Of a stretch of DNA of 64,000 bases, positions 42,364 to 51,068 are shown in pieces. Under the pieces are notes generated by a model. The model had not been told where the DNA came from. It saw only the letters and a list, made by a program, of their open reading frames with translations, and searched no databases. The position numbers and the translations under genes are program-made. Numbering within the stretch: the stretch's first letter is position 1; every line of letters begins with the position of its first letter. Source of the stretch: DATBFG01 sp036558645 (GTDB lineage Bacteria > Acidobacteriota > Terriglobia > Terriglobales > Acidobacteriaceae); the NCBI GenBank assembly GCA_036558645.1, contig DATBFG010000065.1:25522-89521 (forward strand), given 5' to 3'.

Positions 42364-43743
42364 CTAGCTCCCCAACTCTGCCCGTATCGCCCCGGCAATG
42401 TTATCCGCGAGCGCTTTCATCTTCTGTTCCGACTCGGCTTCAACCATCACGCGCGCTAGAGCCTCGGTTCCTGAATAACGCACCACCACGCGGCCATTGC
42501 CATCCAATTCGCGTTCGGCCGCTGCGATTGCGCTTTCAATAGCAGGAACTTCTTTGAAGGGAACTTTCTCCCGCACGCGAACGTTCTGGATTGTCTGCGG
42601 AAAAACCTTCAGGTCAGAAACCAACTCTGCCAACGAGCGTCCGCGGCGCGCCATGATGTCCAATACGCGCAACGCGGTCAGGATTCCATCGCCAGTCGTC
42701 GCGTCGCCATCGCGGAAGATGATGTGACCCGACTGCTCTCCTCCTAAACTCGCCCCGGTCTTTTGCATCTCTTCAAGCACATATTTATCGCCTACATTCG
42801 CCCGCAGCATACGAATGCCGGAATTCCGCAGCGCAATCTCAGCTCCCATGTTCGACATCGTTGTAGCAACCACGGTGTCGCCCGCGAGAATGCCACGGGC
42901 CTTCATATCCCGAGCAGCCATCAGGAGGACTGCGTCGCCGTTCACCACGCGGCCTTCGGCATCGCAAAACAGAGCGCGATCCGCGTCGCCGTCGAAAGTC
43001 ACTCCGAGATCAAATTTCCCCGGCTGCGCCGCAACTGCCTGGGCTACATTCTCCGGATGGAGTGCCCCGCATCCCTCATTAATATTTCGCCCGTCCGGAT
43101 TGATGCACAGAAATGTCGCCTTGACCCGGCAGAATTCGAAAAGCTCAGGTGCCTCCGCCGCCGCAGCCCCGTTGGCACAGTCGACTAATACACGCAACCG
43201 GCTTAGATCTGTCTTCACATCTTTGGCCAGCCATTCTATGTAAGACCGCCGCAACGAAGCCTCGCCCGGGAGGCTTGTGGCGAGCTGCTGCTTCTCGGGC
43301 GCTGCATGCGCCGACGGATTCTGCAGAAGGGCAAAAATCTCGTGCTCAATCGCAAGCTCGCGGGCATCGGGCAATTTGTATCCATCGCCGGAAAATACTT
43401 TGATCCCGTTATCGGTCCAGGGATTGTGCGAAGCGGAGATCACAACACCCGCAGAATAGTCGCGGGAGCGCGCCAGATAGGCAATGCCCGGGGTTGTAAT
43501 CACTCCGGCGCTGTGCACCTCGACATCTACGGAATCCAGACCTAGCGTCAGACGCTCAGCAATCCATGCGCTCGATGCTCGCGTGTCTTGCCCCAGCACC
43601 ACCGCTGCCTTAGGATTCGTGCGCTTCAGATCGTGCCCTAATGCCCGCCCGATCAGGTATGTGCTCTCGGTGGTGAGAGGGAACTCCCCAGCCACGCCGC
43701 GGATACCGTCGGTTCCAAAAAGCTGTCTTTTCTGGGATGTCAT
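42364..43743 (-). CDS. glmM: Phosphoglucosamine mutase
   Basis: GlmM converts glucosamine-6-phosphate to glucosamine-1-phosphate on the way to UDP-N-acetylglucosamine, needed for peptidoglycan and lipopolysaccharide. The 459-residue product has LFGTDGIRG at 8-16, the phosphoserine loop ISASHNP with S105, a metal-binding DGDADR motif mid-protein, a sugar-specificity loop (GGEQSGHII) and a phosphate-binding RYSGTE near the C-terminus. It is the third gene of the cdaA-cdaR-glmM set; the gap to cdaR is 11 nt. In Firmicutes GlmM interacts with and restrains CdaA, so the shared operon fits a link between wall-precursor supply and cyclic di-AMP. Confidence 0.96.
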   Translation of the reverse strand: MTSQKRQLFGTDGIRGVAGEFPLTTESTYLIGRALGHDLKRTNPKAAVVLGQDTRASSAWIAERLTLGLDSVDVEVHSAGVITTPGIAYLARSRDYSAGVVISASHNPWTDNGIKVFSGDGYKLPDARELAIEHEIFALLQNPSAHAAPEKQQLATSLPGEASLRRSYIEWLAKDVKTDLSRLRVLVDCANGAAAAEAPELFEFCRVKATFLCINPDGRNINEGCGALHPENVAQAVAAQPGKFDLGVTFDGDADRALFCDAEGRVVNGDAVLLMAARDMKARGILAGDTVVATTMSNMGAEIALRNSGIRMLRANVGDKYVLEEMQKTGASLGGEQSGHIIFRDGDATTGDGILTALRVLDIMARRGRSLAELVSDLKVFPQTIQNVRVREKVPFKEVPAIESAIAAAERELDGNGRVVVRYSGTEALARVMVEAESEQKMKALADNIAGAIRAELGS

Positions 43744-43754
43744 TCTCGTCCTGG

Positions 43755-44429
43755 TCAGTTTTCGCCGTGGCTTCCCGCAACCCTCTCTATGATAACTGTC
43801 ACTTGAACTGGGCCTGGCCGTACCAGTTGCACCATTGGATCGTCAATATAAACGTGCGTGGTGAAACTATTTGGAGCAGCTTTTCCGCTGACGTCAATCA
43901 CGTCGGTCACTGCGGCCGACGCCGCTTCAACCCGTTGCTGCGGTCCGCGGACCGTCACCGATGACGGATCCACATTAATGTGGGTGACGTGATAGCCGTT
44001 TGCGGGAGTTCCCATGATTCTCGGGCGAACCTCAAGAGTACGAGTGAGCCGCGTGTCGAAGGTTAATCGAAGTTGACTAGGAATTATCTGCACCACATCG
44101 AGCTCATAAGGCTGATGAACCTCCTTCGAGGTCAAATCGAAAGTACGTTCCCCCGGTCTTGCTCCACTCATGTCGAGTTCGAGATGAACGTCGGAAGCTT
44201 TCAGCCCATGAATTACCCGCTCGGGCCCACTCAATCGGACTTGCGCCTCAGGAATTTTTTCCGTCGCAATCTCAAGGTTCTCCGGAATACCGTGGAATTC
44301 GATCGGTACATCGAGCGGAATTTCTGAGATCGGATCGCGCGCAACCAGCCACCACAGGCCCACAGCCATAAACACAGAGATAACCTTGATTCCAAAGTTG
44401 TGGAAGATGTAGTCGCGGAACTTTGCCAT
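43755..44429 (-). CDS. cdaR: YbbR-domain protein, regulator of the diadenylate cyclase
   Basis: A 224-residue protein with a short cytoplasmic start, one membrane segment (about residues 13-31) and an extracytoplasmic part with YbbR repeats. Each repeat has strand patterns such as IEFHGIPENLEI, VRLSGPERVI and VTVRGPQQRVEA. In Firmicutes CdaR is a membrane protein that modulates the cyclase CdaA. The gene starts 2 nt after the cdaA stop and precedes glmM, the same order as in Firmicutes. It carries only about two YbbR repeats, fewer than the Bacillus protein. The symbol is given on operon context and domain; the regulatory sense is unknown. Confidence 0.85.
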   Translation of the reverse strand: MAKFRDYIFHNFGIKVISVFMAVGLWWLVARDPISEIPLDVPIEFHGIPENLEIATEKIPEAQVRLSGPERVIHGLKASDVHLELDMSGARPGERTFDLTSKEVHQPYELDVVQIIPSQLRLTFDTRLTRTLEVRPRIMGTPANGYHVTHINVDPSSVTVRGPQQRVEAASAAVTDVIDVSGKAAPNSFTTHVYIDDPMVQLVRPGPVQVTVIIERVAGSHGEN

Positions 44430-44431
44430 CG

Positions 44432-45304
44432 CTATCCGTCCACTCCAGAATCGACGCGCGATTCACCGGCGCGCGGTGAGAGTGAGCCCTCTTCTTCTGG
44501 CGAGGGTTCTGCCGAGATGGGGGTCGGTAAGGTCGAAGGGGGAACATATCGGCGAAGCAATCCGCCTAGCCGCTCGCGTAGTTGCTCCACGGAGACGTCG
44601 CGCTCAATCTTCCCACCGACTGCGAGGCTGATGGCGCCGGTTTCTTCGGACACGATGACCGCAATGGCGTCAGTCTCTTCGGTGATTCCAATGCCGGCAC
44701 GATGTCGCGTTCCCAGCTGAGTTGACAGAATCGGGTTCATCGACAATGGCAGAAAACAGGCGGCCGCAGCGATGCGATCCCCTTGCACAATCACGGCGCC
44801 ATCATGAAGAGGCGCGCTGGGACGGAACACCGTTGCTAGCAGGTCATAAGAAAGATGAGCATCCATGGGAACGCCGCTCTCGATGTAGGTGCGCAGTCCT
44901 ATCTCGCGTTCAATCACGATGAGCGCACCGGTCTGGTTCTGCGCGAAGAGATTGGCAGCCAGTACGATGTCGTCGTAAGCATCCTCTTCCGAGGACATGG
45001 CGCGGCTTAGCGTCACTCGCCGGCCCAGTCGCGTGAGGGCCTGCCTGATCTCCGGAGCGAACACGACGATGAGAGCGAAAACCGCGTAAGGGAGCAGTGT
45101 GGTAATCAACCAATTCAGGGTGTACAACTCACCCAGGCGAGCGAGATAGAAGACGAGAGCGACGGTCACTACCCCGATCAGCATCAGCGATGCGCGGGTT
45201 CCTTTTATCAGAGCCAGAAACTGATAAATGACGAGCGCTACCAGCAGCACATCGATGACGGAGCCAAGCGACACATGTAGCCACGGCGCTGAGATGGAAC
45301 TCAC
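44432..45304 (-). CDS. cdaA: Diadenylate cyclase (CdaA type)
   Basis: CdaA makes the second messenger cyclic di-AMP from two ATP at the inner membrane. The 290-residue product has three N-terminal membrane helices (about residues 14-32, 38-55 and 64-83) and a DAC domain (about 95-245). The two catalytic motifs are intact: DGA at 168-170 (HDGAVI) and RHR at 200-202 (GTRHRAGIG). A tail of about 40 residues rich in Pro, Ser and Glu follows the domain. It is the first gene of the cdaA-cdaR-glmM operon. In other bacteria cyclic di-AMP controls potassium, osmolyte and wall homeostasis; no target gene or riboswitch is visible in the window. Confidence 0.94.
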   Translation of the reverse strand: MSSISAPWLHVSLGSVIDVLLVALVIYQFLALIKGTRASLMLIGVVTVALVFYLARLGELYTLNWLITTLLPYAVFALIVVFAPEIRQALTRLGRRVTLSRAMSSEEDAYDDIVLAANLFAQNQTGALIVIEREIGLRTYIESGVPMDAHLSYDLLATVFRPSAPLHDGAVIVQGDRIAAAACFLPLSMNPILSTQLGTRHRAGIGITEETDAIAVIVSEETGAISLAVGGKIERDVSVEQLRERLGGLLRRYVPPSTLPTPISAEPSPEEEGSLSPRAGESRVDSGVDG

Positions 45305-45445
45305 GAAACGCCCCTCTCCGTAGAAGATGTATTGACGGACTCGATCGCCTCACGACAATTGTAATCCACCATCAACAACTCAGGCGGATCCTTAAGGATA
45401 GGCTCCTGAAACGAAAAAGGCAGGTTGGTGGGATAGCTTGTTTGG

Positions 45446-46813
45446 CTAGGTTTTCCTGCTGACGGTGGCTGCGATACCGCCGCGAGCTAGCTTCGCCGTG
45501 ATCTCGTCTCCGGCCCGGACCTGGTTCGCCTCTTTTACCAACCTTCCCGAAGAGTCAAAAACCAAGGCATAGCCCCTGTCGAGAATAGCCACCGGGGATA
45601 GCGCCGCCAGCTCTGCGCTCAACCGCTCCAACTGGGCGCGGCGTTGTGCCAGTTGGTTCCGTTGGGTGCTGGCGAGCGTCGTCACCAGGCTTTCCATCTC
45701 GCGCCGAATCCCGGCCAGGACTCGCCGCACGTCATAGTGGCGGACTGCGGCCGCGGCAATTTCCCACCGGCGCCTCTGCCTCTCAATCTTCTGTCGGACA
45801 GATCGTTCCATCCGGTAGTTCAGGTCGTCGAGCCTTTGCTGTCTTTGGTTGAGCATCCCAGTCATTTGGGCAAAGGCGCGATGTTGCCCGAGCTCAACCA
45901 GCGCCTGCCGTCCCAGCAACAACCGATAACGCATGGCGCGTTCGAGACGACGCCTGAGATTCTCCGACTGGTCCTCCACGTCCTGGCGGGAACGCGTAAC
46001 GATCTCCGCCGCGGCCGACGGGGTAGGCGCCCGAAGATCGGCGACAAAATCCACTATTGTGAAGTCAGTCTCGTGTCCTACGGCCGATATCACTGGGATC
46101 TGGGAGGAAGCGATGGTGCGCGCCAGGCCTTCATGATTGAAGGCAGCCAGATCTTCGACTGAACCTCCGCCGCGCGCCACGATGATTACCTCCACGTTGC
46201 GCGCCTTGTTGAAATAGCGGACTCCGGCACTGACTTCGAGCGCGGCAGCATCTCCCTGTACCTGAGCGGGAAAGATTAGCACTCCGACCGTGTGGTGGCG
46301 TCGTCGCAGAATGTTCAGGATGTCGTGCAGAGCCGCTGCTTGCGGTGATGTAACAATCCCAATCCGCCGCGGTAGGGAAGGGATTGGTTTCTTGCGTTCG
46401 GCGTCAAACAGGCCCTCGGTTTCCAGCTTCGCCTTCAATTGTTCGAAGGCAATCTGCAACGCGCCTGCGCCTTTCGGCTCCAGATACTCGGCCGAAATCT
46501 GCAACTCACCCCGACCCTCATAGATCGTCACTCGGCCCCGAGCGATGACTTGCATTCCGTCCTCGGGACGAAAACGCAAGAGCCGGGCTTGGGACCGGAA
46601 CATGATGGCCTTCAGCTGTGAGTTCTGATCTTTCAGGGTGAAATAAAGATGTCCAGAATCGTGCGCACGAAAATTCGAAATCTCGCCCTCGACCCAGATA
46701 TCGTTGTACTCGCGCTCAATGTGGGTTCGCACGGCCGACACCAGGTCGCGAATGTTCCATATCCGCCGCTCCGGCGGTTTGAAGGTGAAACCGAGTTGGT
46801 CGGCGAAAGCCAT
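45446..46813 (-). CDS. xseA: Exodeoxyribonuclease VII large subunit
   Basis: XseA is the catalytic subunit of exonuclease VII, which degrades single-stranded DNA from both ends. The 455-residue product has an N-terminal OB-fold (about residues 20-115, with VEGEISNFRAHDSGHLYFTLKD), the nuclease domain (RIGIVTSPQAAALHDILNIL, IIVARGGGSVEDLAAFN, VISAVGHETDFTI), a long coiled-coil with many Arg and Gln, and a C-terminal ILDRGYALVF segment. All family landmarks are present. The small subunit gene xseB is not next to it. The 141-nt gap to cdaA holds a 12-bp palindrome (ATCCTTAAGGAT, 45388-45399). Confidence 0.95.
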   Translation of the reverse strand: MAFADQLGFTFKPPERRIWNIRDLVSAVRTHIEREYNDIWVEGEISNFRAHDSGHLYFTLKDQNSQLKAIMFRSQARLLRFRPEDGMQVIARGRVTIYEGRGELQISAEYLEPKGAGALQIAFEQLKAKLETEGLFDAERKKPIPSLPRRIGIVTSPQAAALHDILNILRRRHHTVGVLIFPAQVQGDAAALEVSAGVRYFNKARNVEVIIVARGGGSVEDLAAFNHEGLARTIASSQIPVISAVGHETDFTIVDFVADLRAPTPSAAAEIVTRSRQDVEDQSENLRRRLERAMRYRLLLGRQALVELGQHRAFAQMTGMLNQRQQRLDDLNYRMERSVRQKIERQRRRWEIAAAAVRHYDVRRVLAGIRREMESLVTTLASTQRNQLAQRRAQLERLSAELAALSPVAILDRGYALVFDSSGRLVKEANQVRAGDEITAKLARGGIAATVSRKT

Positions 46814-46984
46814 TGTTGGGCAGTTTACAGGAAGAATCTCGGGAGTCGCGATCTTGAAAGGAAGTCAATGCAGAGTGATCGAAGTGGCTTCGTACAACGT
46901 GAAACTGCATTCTAAACTTGGTTCTAAATTGGTTGATCAGAGTGCTCATCCCGCGCTAGAATCGCGGCTCATTGGATTGAATAG

Positions 46985-48226
46985 ATGTCATCGTGGAGTC
47001 TCAGAATTAGATGTGGGTTGTTGCCCGGATTGTATCTTCTGCTCCTCGCTCCTCTCTGTTTTGGTGCTGCGGATAACGCAAATCTCAAGTCTCTCTTTGA
47101 CGCCCGCCGCTGGTTCAAACTCCGTGATTCTGTCGCAGGAAAAGATGTTCCTCAGTTCTATCAGGGTGTAGTTGCGTGTGCATTCAATGATGCTCACGGC
47201 TGCGAAAAGAAACTCGGAGCTGTAATTAAGTCCGACCCTAAATCGGACGAAACAGTGGAGGCCCACAAACGTTTAGCATCTCTTTACATCACACACGGAA
47301 AGTATCGGGAGGCTGTCGTACAAGTGAACGCCGTATTGGCGATCAGACCTGGGGATTCCGATGCGCTCAGCGTTCGGCCCCTGCTCGTCGCCCTTAGTGA
47401 ATTCCCAGATCAACATTTGGTGCGGAGACGCTCCACGACTCTCCAGCTTCAAGGGGGCGGGCTGCCTTTCTCGATCAACGGCGTGCAGGCGACCTATTGG
47501 TTTGACACGGGCGCAAACTTCTCAGTTCTGAGTGAGTCCGAAGCGAAGCGCTTTGGCTTACGGGTTCAGTCAGTAGACACGAAAGCCAGCGTTTCCACGG
47601 GCGAGCGTGTAGATTTTCGGATAGCGGTGGCTGATCAACTTTCCTTTGGTCCCATCATTCTTAAAAACGTGGCATTCCTGGTCTTTCCCGATGACCAGCC
47701 TCCATTCAAGGATGGATCACCAGGATCGCGAGGGCTGATTGGTATCCCGGTGCTGTTGGCTTTCGAGAGCTTTGTGTGGAGTGCGGACCAGAAATTCGAG
47801 ATAAGCTCAAGGTCAGTGAAAGCACAGGCAACTCGGCCGAACCTTTGCTTTGACGGCAACACTCCGATTGTCCAACTTCAATTCGATGACCGTGACCTGA
47901 GTTTTGTGCTGGATACAGGAGCTACCAACACAGACTTGCTCCCGCCCTTCGCGAGTGCGTTTCCCGAACTCATTCGGAATTCGGAAAGGACCGACTCCTA
48001 CAAAATGGAGGGAGTGGGCAGCGTAAGGAACATGAATGCTGCCATCCTAAAATCTGTCCCGTTTGTCATCGGAGGGTTTCCAGTCGTTCTCAAGCCCGCG
48101 AATGTACTCTTGACGCCCACTGGGGAGACGAGCAAGTTTTTCGAGGGAAACCTAGGCATCGACCTTTTGCAGCAGTCGCACAAAACAATCTTCGATTTCA
48201 AAGCAATGACGCTTACTTTGCAGTAA
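46985..48226 (+). CDS. Exported protein with two retropepsin-like aspartic protease domains
   Basis: A 413-residue protein with a signal peptide (residues 1 to about 28). A helical region follows (about 32-140) with TPR-like segments such as AHKRLASLYITHGKYREAVVQV. Two retropepsin-like domains come next, with motifs YWFDTGANFS (D174) and FVLDTGATN (D310). Each is followed by a hydrophobic strand region ending near GLIGIPVLLAF and GNLGIDLLQQ, like the ILG elements of pepsin-type lobes. Retropepsins normally act as dimers with one DTG per chain; here both aspartates are on one chain. Protease activity is inferred. The ATG at 46985 lacks a strong ribosome site. Confidence 0.82.
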   Translation: MSSWSLRIRCGLLPGLYLLLLAPLCFGAADNANLKSLFDARRWFKLRDSVAGKDVPQFYQGVVACAFNDAHGCEKKLGAVIKSDPKSDETVEAHKRLASLYITHGKYREAVVQVNAVLAIRPGDSDALSVRPLLVALSEFPDQHLVRRRSTTLQLQGGGLPFSINGVQATYWFDTGANFSVLSESEAKRFGLRVQSVDTKASVSTGERVDFRIAVADQLSFGPIILKNVAFLVFPDDQPPFKDGSPGSRGLIGIPVLLAFESFVWSADQKFEISSRSVKAQATRPNLCFDGNTPIVQLQFDDRDLSFVLDTGATNTDLLPPFASAFPELIRNSERTDSYKMEGVGSVRNMNAAILKSVPFVIGGFPVVLKPANVLLTPTGETSKFFEGNLGIDLLQQSHKTIFDFKAMTLTLQ

Positions 48227-48274
48227 TCTTCGATTGACTGAGTGTTGGAGTGGGACACAGACGCCGAAAAAGGT

Positions 48275-48499
48275 TCAATGGCGCGATCGTCCGACAAAAT
48301 ACATAATCGCCGACAGAATCACGCTTAAGAGGATTGAAGTCCCAATCGGGAAATAGAAGGTGGCGTTCTTTCCCTTATAAAAAATGTCCCCAGGAAGCCG
48401 GCCAATAGGAAGGTTCGCCCGGCCCGCCAGGACCAGCAACAGTCCAATCAAAACGACCAGTCCACCCACCAATACCAGCAATTTTCCAAGATCGGTCAC
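48275..48499 (-). CDS. DUF2905-type small membrane protein
   Basis: A 74-residue protein with two membrane helices (about residues 4-24 and 46-66), joined by a short polar loop containing GRLPGDIFYKGKNATFYFPIGTS. This pattern is that of the DUF2905 family of small bacterial membrane proteins, whose role is unknown. The GTG at 48499 is chosen because the family begins at DLGKLL; the frame is open further upstream to 48580. It is divergent from the membrane protein at 48579, whose promoter overlaps the longer frame. Confidence 0.72.
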   Translation of the reverse strand: MTDLGKLLVLVGGLVVLIGLLLVLAGRANLPIGRLPGDIFYKGKNATFYFPIGTSILLSVILSAIMYFVGRSRH

Positions 48500-48543
48500 A
48501 ATAAAAAGTGTAGAGGATATGCAAGCTTTACAGTGAAAAGTAC

Positions 48544-48572
48544 TTGACAAAACATTTCTTGGTGGGTACGCT
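48544..48572 (+). promoter_or_regulatory. Predicted promoter giving a possibly leaderless mRNA
   Basis: TTGACA at 48544-48549, 17 nt, TACGCT at 48567-48572. The ATG of the next gene begins 6 nt after the -10 box, exactly where transcription would be expected to start. No Shine-Dalgarno sequence is present. Confidence 0.6.
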
Positions 48573-48578
48573 GAGTTC

Positions 48579-49193
48579 ATGGTTGAGCGCGGTCATCGCC
48601 TTCGTCGTCCCTACCTGCGCACGCGGGCGCTTCCGAATGAAGCCGTCGAGGATCTGCGTTTCATTCGCGAAACCATGGCCCGATCCGTTTCTTTTACAGC
48701 CGTCCCTGGCTACGGTCAGGTGGTGATCGGTGCTACAGCTCTGCTGGCCGCCTACCTCGCCAGCCGGCAAACCTCCATGCACGTCTGGGTCAAGATCTGG
48801 CTGGCCGAGGCCATGATCGCCGCAGCGATCGGTGCCATTGCCGTCCACATGAAGGCACGACGCACGGGAGTGGCCCTAACCAGCGGCCCAGCTCGTAAGT
48901 TCGCATTCAGCTTTCTGCCTCCGCTTGCGGCCGGAGCGCTCCTCACGTCCGTGTTCTATCCTGCGAGACTGGTTCATCTGCTACCGGCCATGTGGTTGCT
49001 GCTTTACGGCACGGGCGTGGTGACAGGTGGCGCGTTTTCTGTTCCTGTAGTTCCGGTCATGGGAGTTTGTTTCATGTTGACTGGTGTGGTCGCTGTTTGG
49101 ATGCCTGCCTGGGGGAATTTCCTGATGGCTTTTGCTTTCGCAGGCTTCCACATTTTCTTCGGAATTCTGGTGGCGAGGAGGCATGGTGGCTAG
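48579..49193 (+). CDS. Integral membrane protein, unknown, paired with a winged-helix regulator
   Basis: A 204-residue protein with a basic N-terminal stretch (about residues 1-35) and five or six membrane helices (around 42-62, 68-88, 108-130, 133-155 and 160-195). No named family is evident; there is no transporter or enzyme motif. The ATG at 48579 lacks a ribosome site but lies at the predicted start of transcription. The 3' end overlaps the next gene, a winged-helix DNA-binding protein, by 11 nt. This membrane protein/regulator pairing suggests that the two act together. Confidence 0.72.
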   Translation: MVERGHRLRRPYLRTRALPNEAVEDLRFIRETMARSVSFTAVPGYGQVVIGATALLAAYLASRQTSMHVWVKIWLAEAMIAAAIGAIAVHMKARRTGVALTSGPARKFAFSFLPPLAAGALLTSVFYPARLVHLLPAMWLLLYGTGVVTGGAFSVPVVPVMGVCFMLTGVVAVWMPAWGNFLMAFAFAGFHIFFGILVARRHGG

Positions 49194-49566
49194 GCCGAGA
49201 ATCGCTCCGAAAACATTCGACATCCACAGCCCACAGGAAGTGCGGAACACGCATTCCGAATCTGCCCCGGAACTGCCTGAACTCGACCGCCTGATTCACG
49301 AACGCATTCGCCTTGGCATCATTAGTGCCCTCGCGATCAATGACTCGCTCAGCTTCAACGATCTAAAACGTCTGCTTAAAACTACCGACGGCAACCTGAG
49401 CGTGCATGCGCGGAAGCTGGAGGAAGGTCAATACATAACCTGCAACAAATTCTTTGAAGGGCGCATCCCTCGTACCGAGTACCGCTTGACTCCTGCGGGC
49501 AGGACCGCACTTGAGGGGTATCTTGATCAAATGGAAGAAGTCATCCGCATTACACGCCACCGCTAG
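49183..49566 (+). CDS. Winged-helix transcriptional regulator (HTH_34/MarR-like)
   Basis: A 127-residue protein whose region from about residue 35 to the end is a single winged-helix domain. It shows LDRLIHERIRLGIISALA, NDLKRLLKTTDGNLSVHARKLEEGQYI and the wing RTEYRLTPAGRTALEGYL. This pattern is typical of the short ArsR/MarR-like HTH_34 regulators. A strong GAGGAGG ribosome site ends about 3 nt before the ATG at 49183. It overlaps the membrane protein gene by 11 nt. Its target sites are unknown; no obvious palindrome lies at the operon promoter itself. Confidence 0.87.
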   Translation: MVARPRIAPKTFDIHSPQEVRNTHSESAPELPELDRLIHERIRLGIISALAINDSLSFNDLKRLLKTTDGNLSVHARKLEEGQYITCNKFFEGRIPRTEYRLTPAGRTALEGYLDQMEEVIRITRHR

Positions 49567-49635
49567 GCTGCTTAAACTTCGAACACAAAGAGCGACCCTA
49601 ACCCATGTGGCTTCGTGCCCCATTTAACCCATAGG

Positions 49636-49677
49636 ACTCGGGGCTTCCGAGTACATGACCCACGAGCCTGACTCGTG
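49636..49677 (+). repeat. Two adjacent perfect hairpins
   Basis: ACTCGG-5 nt-CCGAGT (49636-49652) is followed 8 nt later by CACGAG-5 nt-CTCGTG (49661-49677). Each stem is 6 bp. They lie between the winged-helix gene and the membrane gene at 49699. No T-run follows, so termination would need another signal. Confidence 0.55.
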
Positions 49678-49698
49678 ACAATTCGGGACTTTGCATCG

Positions 49699-50340
49699 AT
49701 GAATACAAATATGAATTTCCCTGCTCCCCTTGCGGTTCTCGGTTTTCTGGCACTCTTCGGAGGCTTGGGGGCCGCAGTGCTGCTTACTATTACCGGCTTA
49801 TTTGTTGGCAAGCCTAGACTCGTGCGTTGGACGTGGAAAGTAACCGCAATCGCCGGGTTTACTTACTTGCTTGTGCTTCTTGGATTCTCGGTCATCAGCC
49901 GAGAGCGGTTATTGCATCGGGGCCAAGAGAAGTATTTCTGCGAAATCGATTGTCATCTTGCCTATTCGCTGGTGGACGTGAAGACTTTTCCGAGTCCCAC
50001 ACCGCCCCTTACCGAGTATCGCCTGACAGTGCGAACACGATTTGATGAGAAGACGATCTCCGAGGACAGGGGCGACAGTCCGCTGACCCCCAACCCTCGC
50101 ACGGCCAGGCTTGTCGATAAAGAGGGACGTCAATATCTACCGGCAGGAAGCAGCGAGCGGTCCTTCAACACCTCCCTCCGCCCCGGCGAAACCTATGACG
50201 TAAGTCTCATTTTCGATGTGCCCACCGATGCCAAAGGCCTGAAGCTGCTCATCACGTCGAGTGACTGGCAGGAGTGGCTGCTGATCGGCGACGAGAACAG
50301 CTTGCTTCACCGGCACACCTACTTTGCCCTGTCGATCTAG
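49699..50340 (+). CDS. Membrane-anchored protein with extracytoplasmic beta domain, unknown
   Basis: A 213-residue protein with two N-terminal membrane helices (about residues 7-34 and 48-68). An outside domain of about 140 residues follows, with strands such as YRLTVRTRFDEKTI and RPGETYDVSLIFDVP. This is comparable to the immunoglobulin-like DUF4352 type of anchored domains. The domain has two cysteines close together (CEIDC). The ATG at 49699 is chosen over a GTG eight codons upstream. Function is unknown. The next gene, a bicupin, starts 24 nt after the stop. Confidence 0.65.
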   Translation: MNTNMNFPAPLAVLGFLALFGGLGAAVLLTITGLFVGKPRLVRWTWKVTAIAGFTYLLVLLGFSVISRERLLHRGQEKYFCEIDCHLAYSLVDVKTFPSPTPPLTEYRLTVRTRFDEKTISEDRGDSPLTPNPRTARLVDKEGRQYLPAGSSERSFNTSLRPGETYDVSLIFDVPTDAKGLKLLITSSDWQEWLLIGDENSLLHRHTYFALSI

Positions 50341-50363
50341 CCTACGCTGCTACAATCTCCCGC

Positions 50364-51068
50364 ATGACAAAACCAGCTGCAGTCCTGACAGTTGCCTTGT
50401 TCGCGATCCTTGGCGCAGCTGAGAGCGCAGTCGAGGTCAACGCCGAGCCGAACCATCACTTGGTTCTCGACAATGAATTTGTTCGCGCCTACAAAGTGGA
50501 AGTCGGATCGCTCGCCGCTACCATGCTGCATCATCATGCTCACGATTACATATTTGTCAGTATAGGCGACGCGCAATTAGAAAATGACGTCCAAGGCAAA
50601 CCGCCAGTAGCTCTGAAGCTTCAGGATGGCGAAACCCGTTTCCTCCGCGGGAACTTTGCACACGTCGCCAAGAACCTTGCCGATAAGCCGTTTCGCAACG
50701 TAACCATCGAATTCATGAAGGACGAAGAGGCTCACAAGCATCCACCGGCAAAGTGGGACGAAGAGCGCGGGATGAATGTGCTCAATGGGGGCACGAAACA
50801 CATACTGTTTGTGGAGGACGGGGTGCGCGTAAGCGAGATCGAGTTGCAACCGGGAGCAACCATGCCGCGACACCATCACAAGGGTCCGCATTTGCTTGTA
50901 GCGGTCAGTGACCTTCAGCTACGCAGCGATATAGAAGGGAAGGGACCAGTGCCGGGTATTTTCAACGCGGGAGATGTTAAGTGGATGCCCGGCGGATATA
51001 CGCACACCTTAACCAACGCCAGCAAGAATCCGGCGAAGTTCGTGACGCTCGAATTCGCCGGAGACTGA
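50364..51068 (+). CDS. Exported bicupin-domain protein
   Basis: A 234-residue protein with a likely signal peptide (residues 1 to about 22) and two cupin units. The first has the metal-type motif MLHHHAHDYIFVSIG (about residues 54-68). The second has the more typical MPRHHHKGPHLLVAVSD (about 172-188) and ends with PGGYTHTLTN (about 213-222), giving a likely 3-His metal site. Cupins cover dioxygenases, isomerases and sugar-binding proteins; no substrate is evident. It lies 24 nt downstream of the membrane protein gene and may be co-transcribed. Confidence 0.78.
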   Translation: MTKPAAVLTVALFAILGAAESAVEVNAEPNHHLVLDNEFVRAYKVEVGSLAATMLHHHAHDYIFVSIGDAQLENDVQGKPPVALKLQDGETRFLRGNFAHVAKNLADKPFRNVTIEFMKDEEAHKHPPAKWDEERGMNVLNGGTKHILFVEDGVRVSEIELQPGATMPRHHHKGPHLLVAVSDLQLRSDIEGKGPVPGIFNAGDVKWMPGGYTHTLTNASKNPAKFVTLEFAGD

